NCBI RefSeq assembly: GCF_036324505.1
Contig: NC_086362.1
Coordinates: 12,335,043-12,399,042, forward strand
Length of the DNA stretch: 64,000 nucleotides
Reading direction: 5' to 3'
Source: Eleginops maclovinus
Taxonomy: Eukaryota; Chordata; Actinopteri; Perciformes; Eleginopidae
The position numbers were made by a program, and so were the translations under genes. Shown here piece by piece: positions 62,149-64,000 of the stretch; the stretch's first letter is position 1; each line of letters starts with the position of its first letter. A model generated the notes under the pieces. It did not search any database and was not told the origin of the DNA. It saw nothing but the letters and a program-made list of their open reading frames with translations.

Positions 62149-62946
62149 CTACTCCAGTTTTGTTGAGGACTCCTGTCGTAGAGAGGAAATCCTCCTCTCC
62201 TGTTGTGACTGGACCTCTACCAGCAAAGATTCAGGGTCATCTCAGAGCTGGAAAAACCTAATGTAGGCTCATTTTCTGACACACCCATCCGAAACCCCCA
62301 CACATAACCCCTGTTGGTTTTCATTTACTAAACCTTGTGTAGTCAACAATCAGATCTACAAAAAGTGAGAGAAAATAGGAAAACTCAAAAAATATGTTCT
62401 GTCTTTGAGTGACGCCAAGAGCAAACATGCATTGTAGGCGTTTTAGGATTTGTTTCATTTGGTTCATCTGTACGCTGATCCTCATTCATGTCTCACAGTT
62501 AGGTAGTAGGGACAATCTTTTGTTCTATCCTTGTAAGTTTTGTTCCCACCATCTTTGCTTTTGAGCTAGGATACTGCTAGTTGCTGGTATCTGAATGGTT
62601 GTGCATGTATGTTCGTCCAGCCAGTCCCACTCCTCTTTTTCTAGTTAAACATAACGTGTGAAACGACTGCTATCGCATACTCTACTTTCCATCTGGTTTC
62701 AGAAAGATAATTATAAGGATGTTGAGATTTTTGAGTTGTGTAAGAATTTCGAGAGTTTAATTTAAATAGTTTGTTTGGACGACTTTCTGAATGTGAAGTA
62801 GAGAATGTGTGCAGCTTTTCTTCTAAATACCCCTAAATTCCCCATGTGTGAAAAGTTATCATAAATGAGTCTGGTTTTTGACTGGTGATAGTCTTACAAG
62901 AGCTAGTAGTAGACATAGTATGGTTTGTGAGGCTAGAATAAATAAA
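62149..62946 (+). other. 3' UTR of the KIAA0232 gene with poly(A) signals
   Basis: Non-coding sequence with overlapping AATAAA motifs at 62937-62942 and 62941-62946. A longer 3' UTR reaching further into the window is possible. Confidence 0.45.
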
Positions 62947-64000
62947 AAATCCTTTAAAAACATAAAAAAACCGGAAATCAAATGAGTTATGTTGGACAAA
63001 ATACTAATCATCTACTTGAAATGCAATGCTGTAAAAGAATTGGGGGGGAAAAAGAAAAAAAAGTTTGTTTTAGGGTAAAGGCCCAACATGATAAGACTAC
63101 AGCCATTTCTGCAGACACCTGTGTTGCAATCGAATGAAACTTTGTTTTAATTTTTTTGTAATTCCTATGGTACAAAATATTGGTGCTATAAATATGTTCC
63201 GAATCTTTTGATTGCAGTTCCATGATATGGCTGTGATAAGTAGATGGCATAGTTTTTTTGTAGTCCTGACAGTCAGACTCCATGAATATCTTTTTGCCGA
63301 AAAATTGAGAAAAGAAGAAAAGAAAAAAAAAGATAGCCTGATGGCAGTTCTTGTTTAATGTGGCTTGTTTTTTTATTTTAAGGTAACCTCTTAGTTGTCA
63401 GGTCTGCAGCAGAAGCAGAAATACTTGCAGGTGTTTAAATCTCATGTTCATCTTTTGAGTTATTTGTCCCCAAACAGAAAGGACATCGTCCTCATTGTCT
63501 AATGGTTTATTGTCCATTTTGAAACTCAACAAGTGTATAACCAAGCAAGTGGCGAGCGGAGGTCAAACCAAAAACATGGCATAATTACACTAAGGTACAA
63601 ATGCTTTTTTTCCCATGAGGTGTGTGTTTTTTTTGGTTTACAATATATCTTGTTGAAATACTGAGTAATGTCTCACTCTGTTTGAGTGTGTGTGTTTGTG
63701 TGTTGGCAACGGAACTTGTGAAGGTTCAGAATGAGTGGACTTGAACTTTATCTCAGAGAAACGTGAATGTATGCAGACATACATTCACAAAAAATGCATA
63801 TGCATTAGCGCCCCTTACATTTGAAAACCCCCTGAACAAATTGGCAAACCTTCTGACTTTTATCTTCTTTCGATTTCAGTTAGAAACTTTACGTAGTGAG
63901 GCCAGCAGAAGGGTAACGTTCGTCACATAATGAAACTGAAGCACACAACTATAACCATCCCTCTGTTATGGGCAATTAAAAATGTGCAGACTTTTGGTAA
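62947..64000. other. Window end, nothing recognised
   Basis: AT-rich sequence without a supported gene. It may still be 3' UTR of the KIAA0232 gene or intergenic DNA. Confidence 0.4.

Overview
The window is eukaryotic, almost certainly a ray-finned (teleost) fish chromosome. The host genes have GT-AG introns and encode vertebrate proteins close to PPP1CB, ENT1/SLC29A1 and KIAA0232. The spaces between them hold typical fish repeats: a Tc1-like transposon, two piggyBac-like elements with TTAA ends, hAT-type MITEs, palindromic MITEs, a probable solo LTR and very long simple repeats. No rRNA, tRNA, CRISPR array or bacterial feature was seen.

Layout. 1-2.1 kb: the last two coding exons and 3' UTR of ppp1cb (+ strand). 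3-18.6 kb: a complete equilibrative nucleoside transporter gene (slc29a1-like, - strand, 12 coding exons, 463 aa), tail to tail with ppp1cb. 19.1-24.1 kb: a decayed Tc1 element and a 1.53 kb piggyBac relic. 24.5-35.4 kb: two tandem, same-strand genes for one-Ig-domain membrane receptors. 35.4-52.8 kb: a region with no gene I can support, holding repeats that include a 1.46 kb TATC array. 52.8-62.9 kb: the KIAA0232 (DUF4603) orthologue (+ strand), with a uORF-rich leader. 62.9-64 kb: no gene seen.

The most interesting part is the Ig pair. Both genes share the same exon plan (58-nt signal exon, about 330-nt V-type Ig exon, 105-nt transmembrane exon, tail exon or exons, phase 1 at the internal junctions). 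Their Ig exons are about 98% identical, while signal exons, membrane exons, tails and introns differ strongly. Gene 1 has an arginine inside its membrane segment and a short basic tail without tyrosine. Gene 2 has an uncharged membrane segment and a longer tail with three tyrosines. This is the layout of a paired activating/inhibitory-type receptor system with the ectodomain kept alike, probably by gene conversion. In the sequence given, gene 2 carries a one-base deletion in its Ig exon that breaks the reading frame, and gene 1 carries a 2.6 kb piggyBac insertion between its Ig and membrane exons.

All gene models come from reading splice sites and frames by eye. Family names rest on remembered protein features, not on a search.
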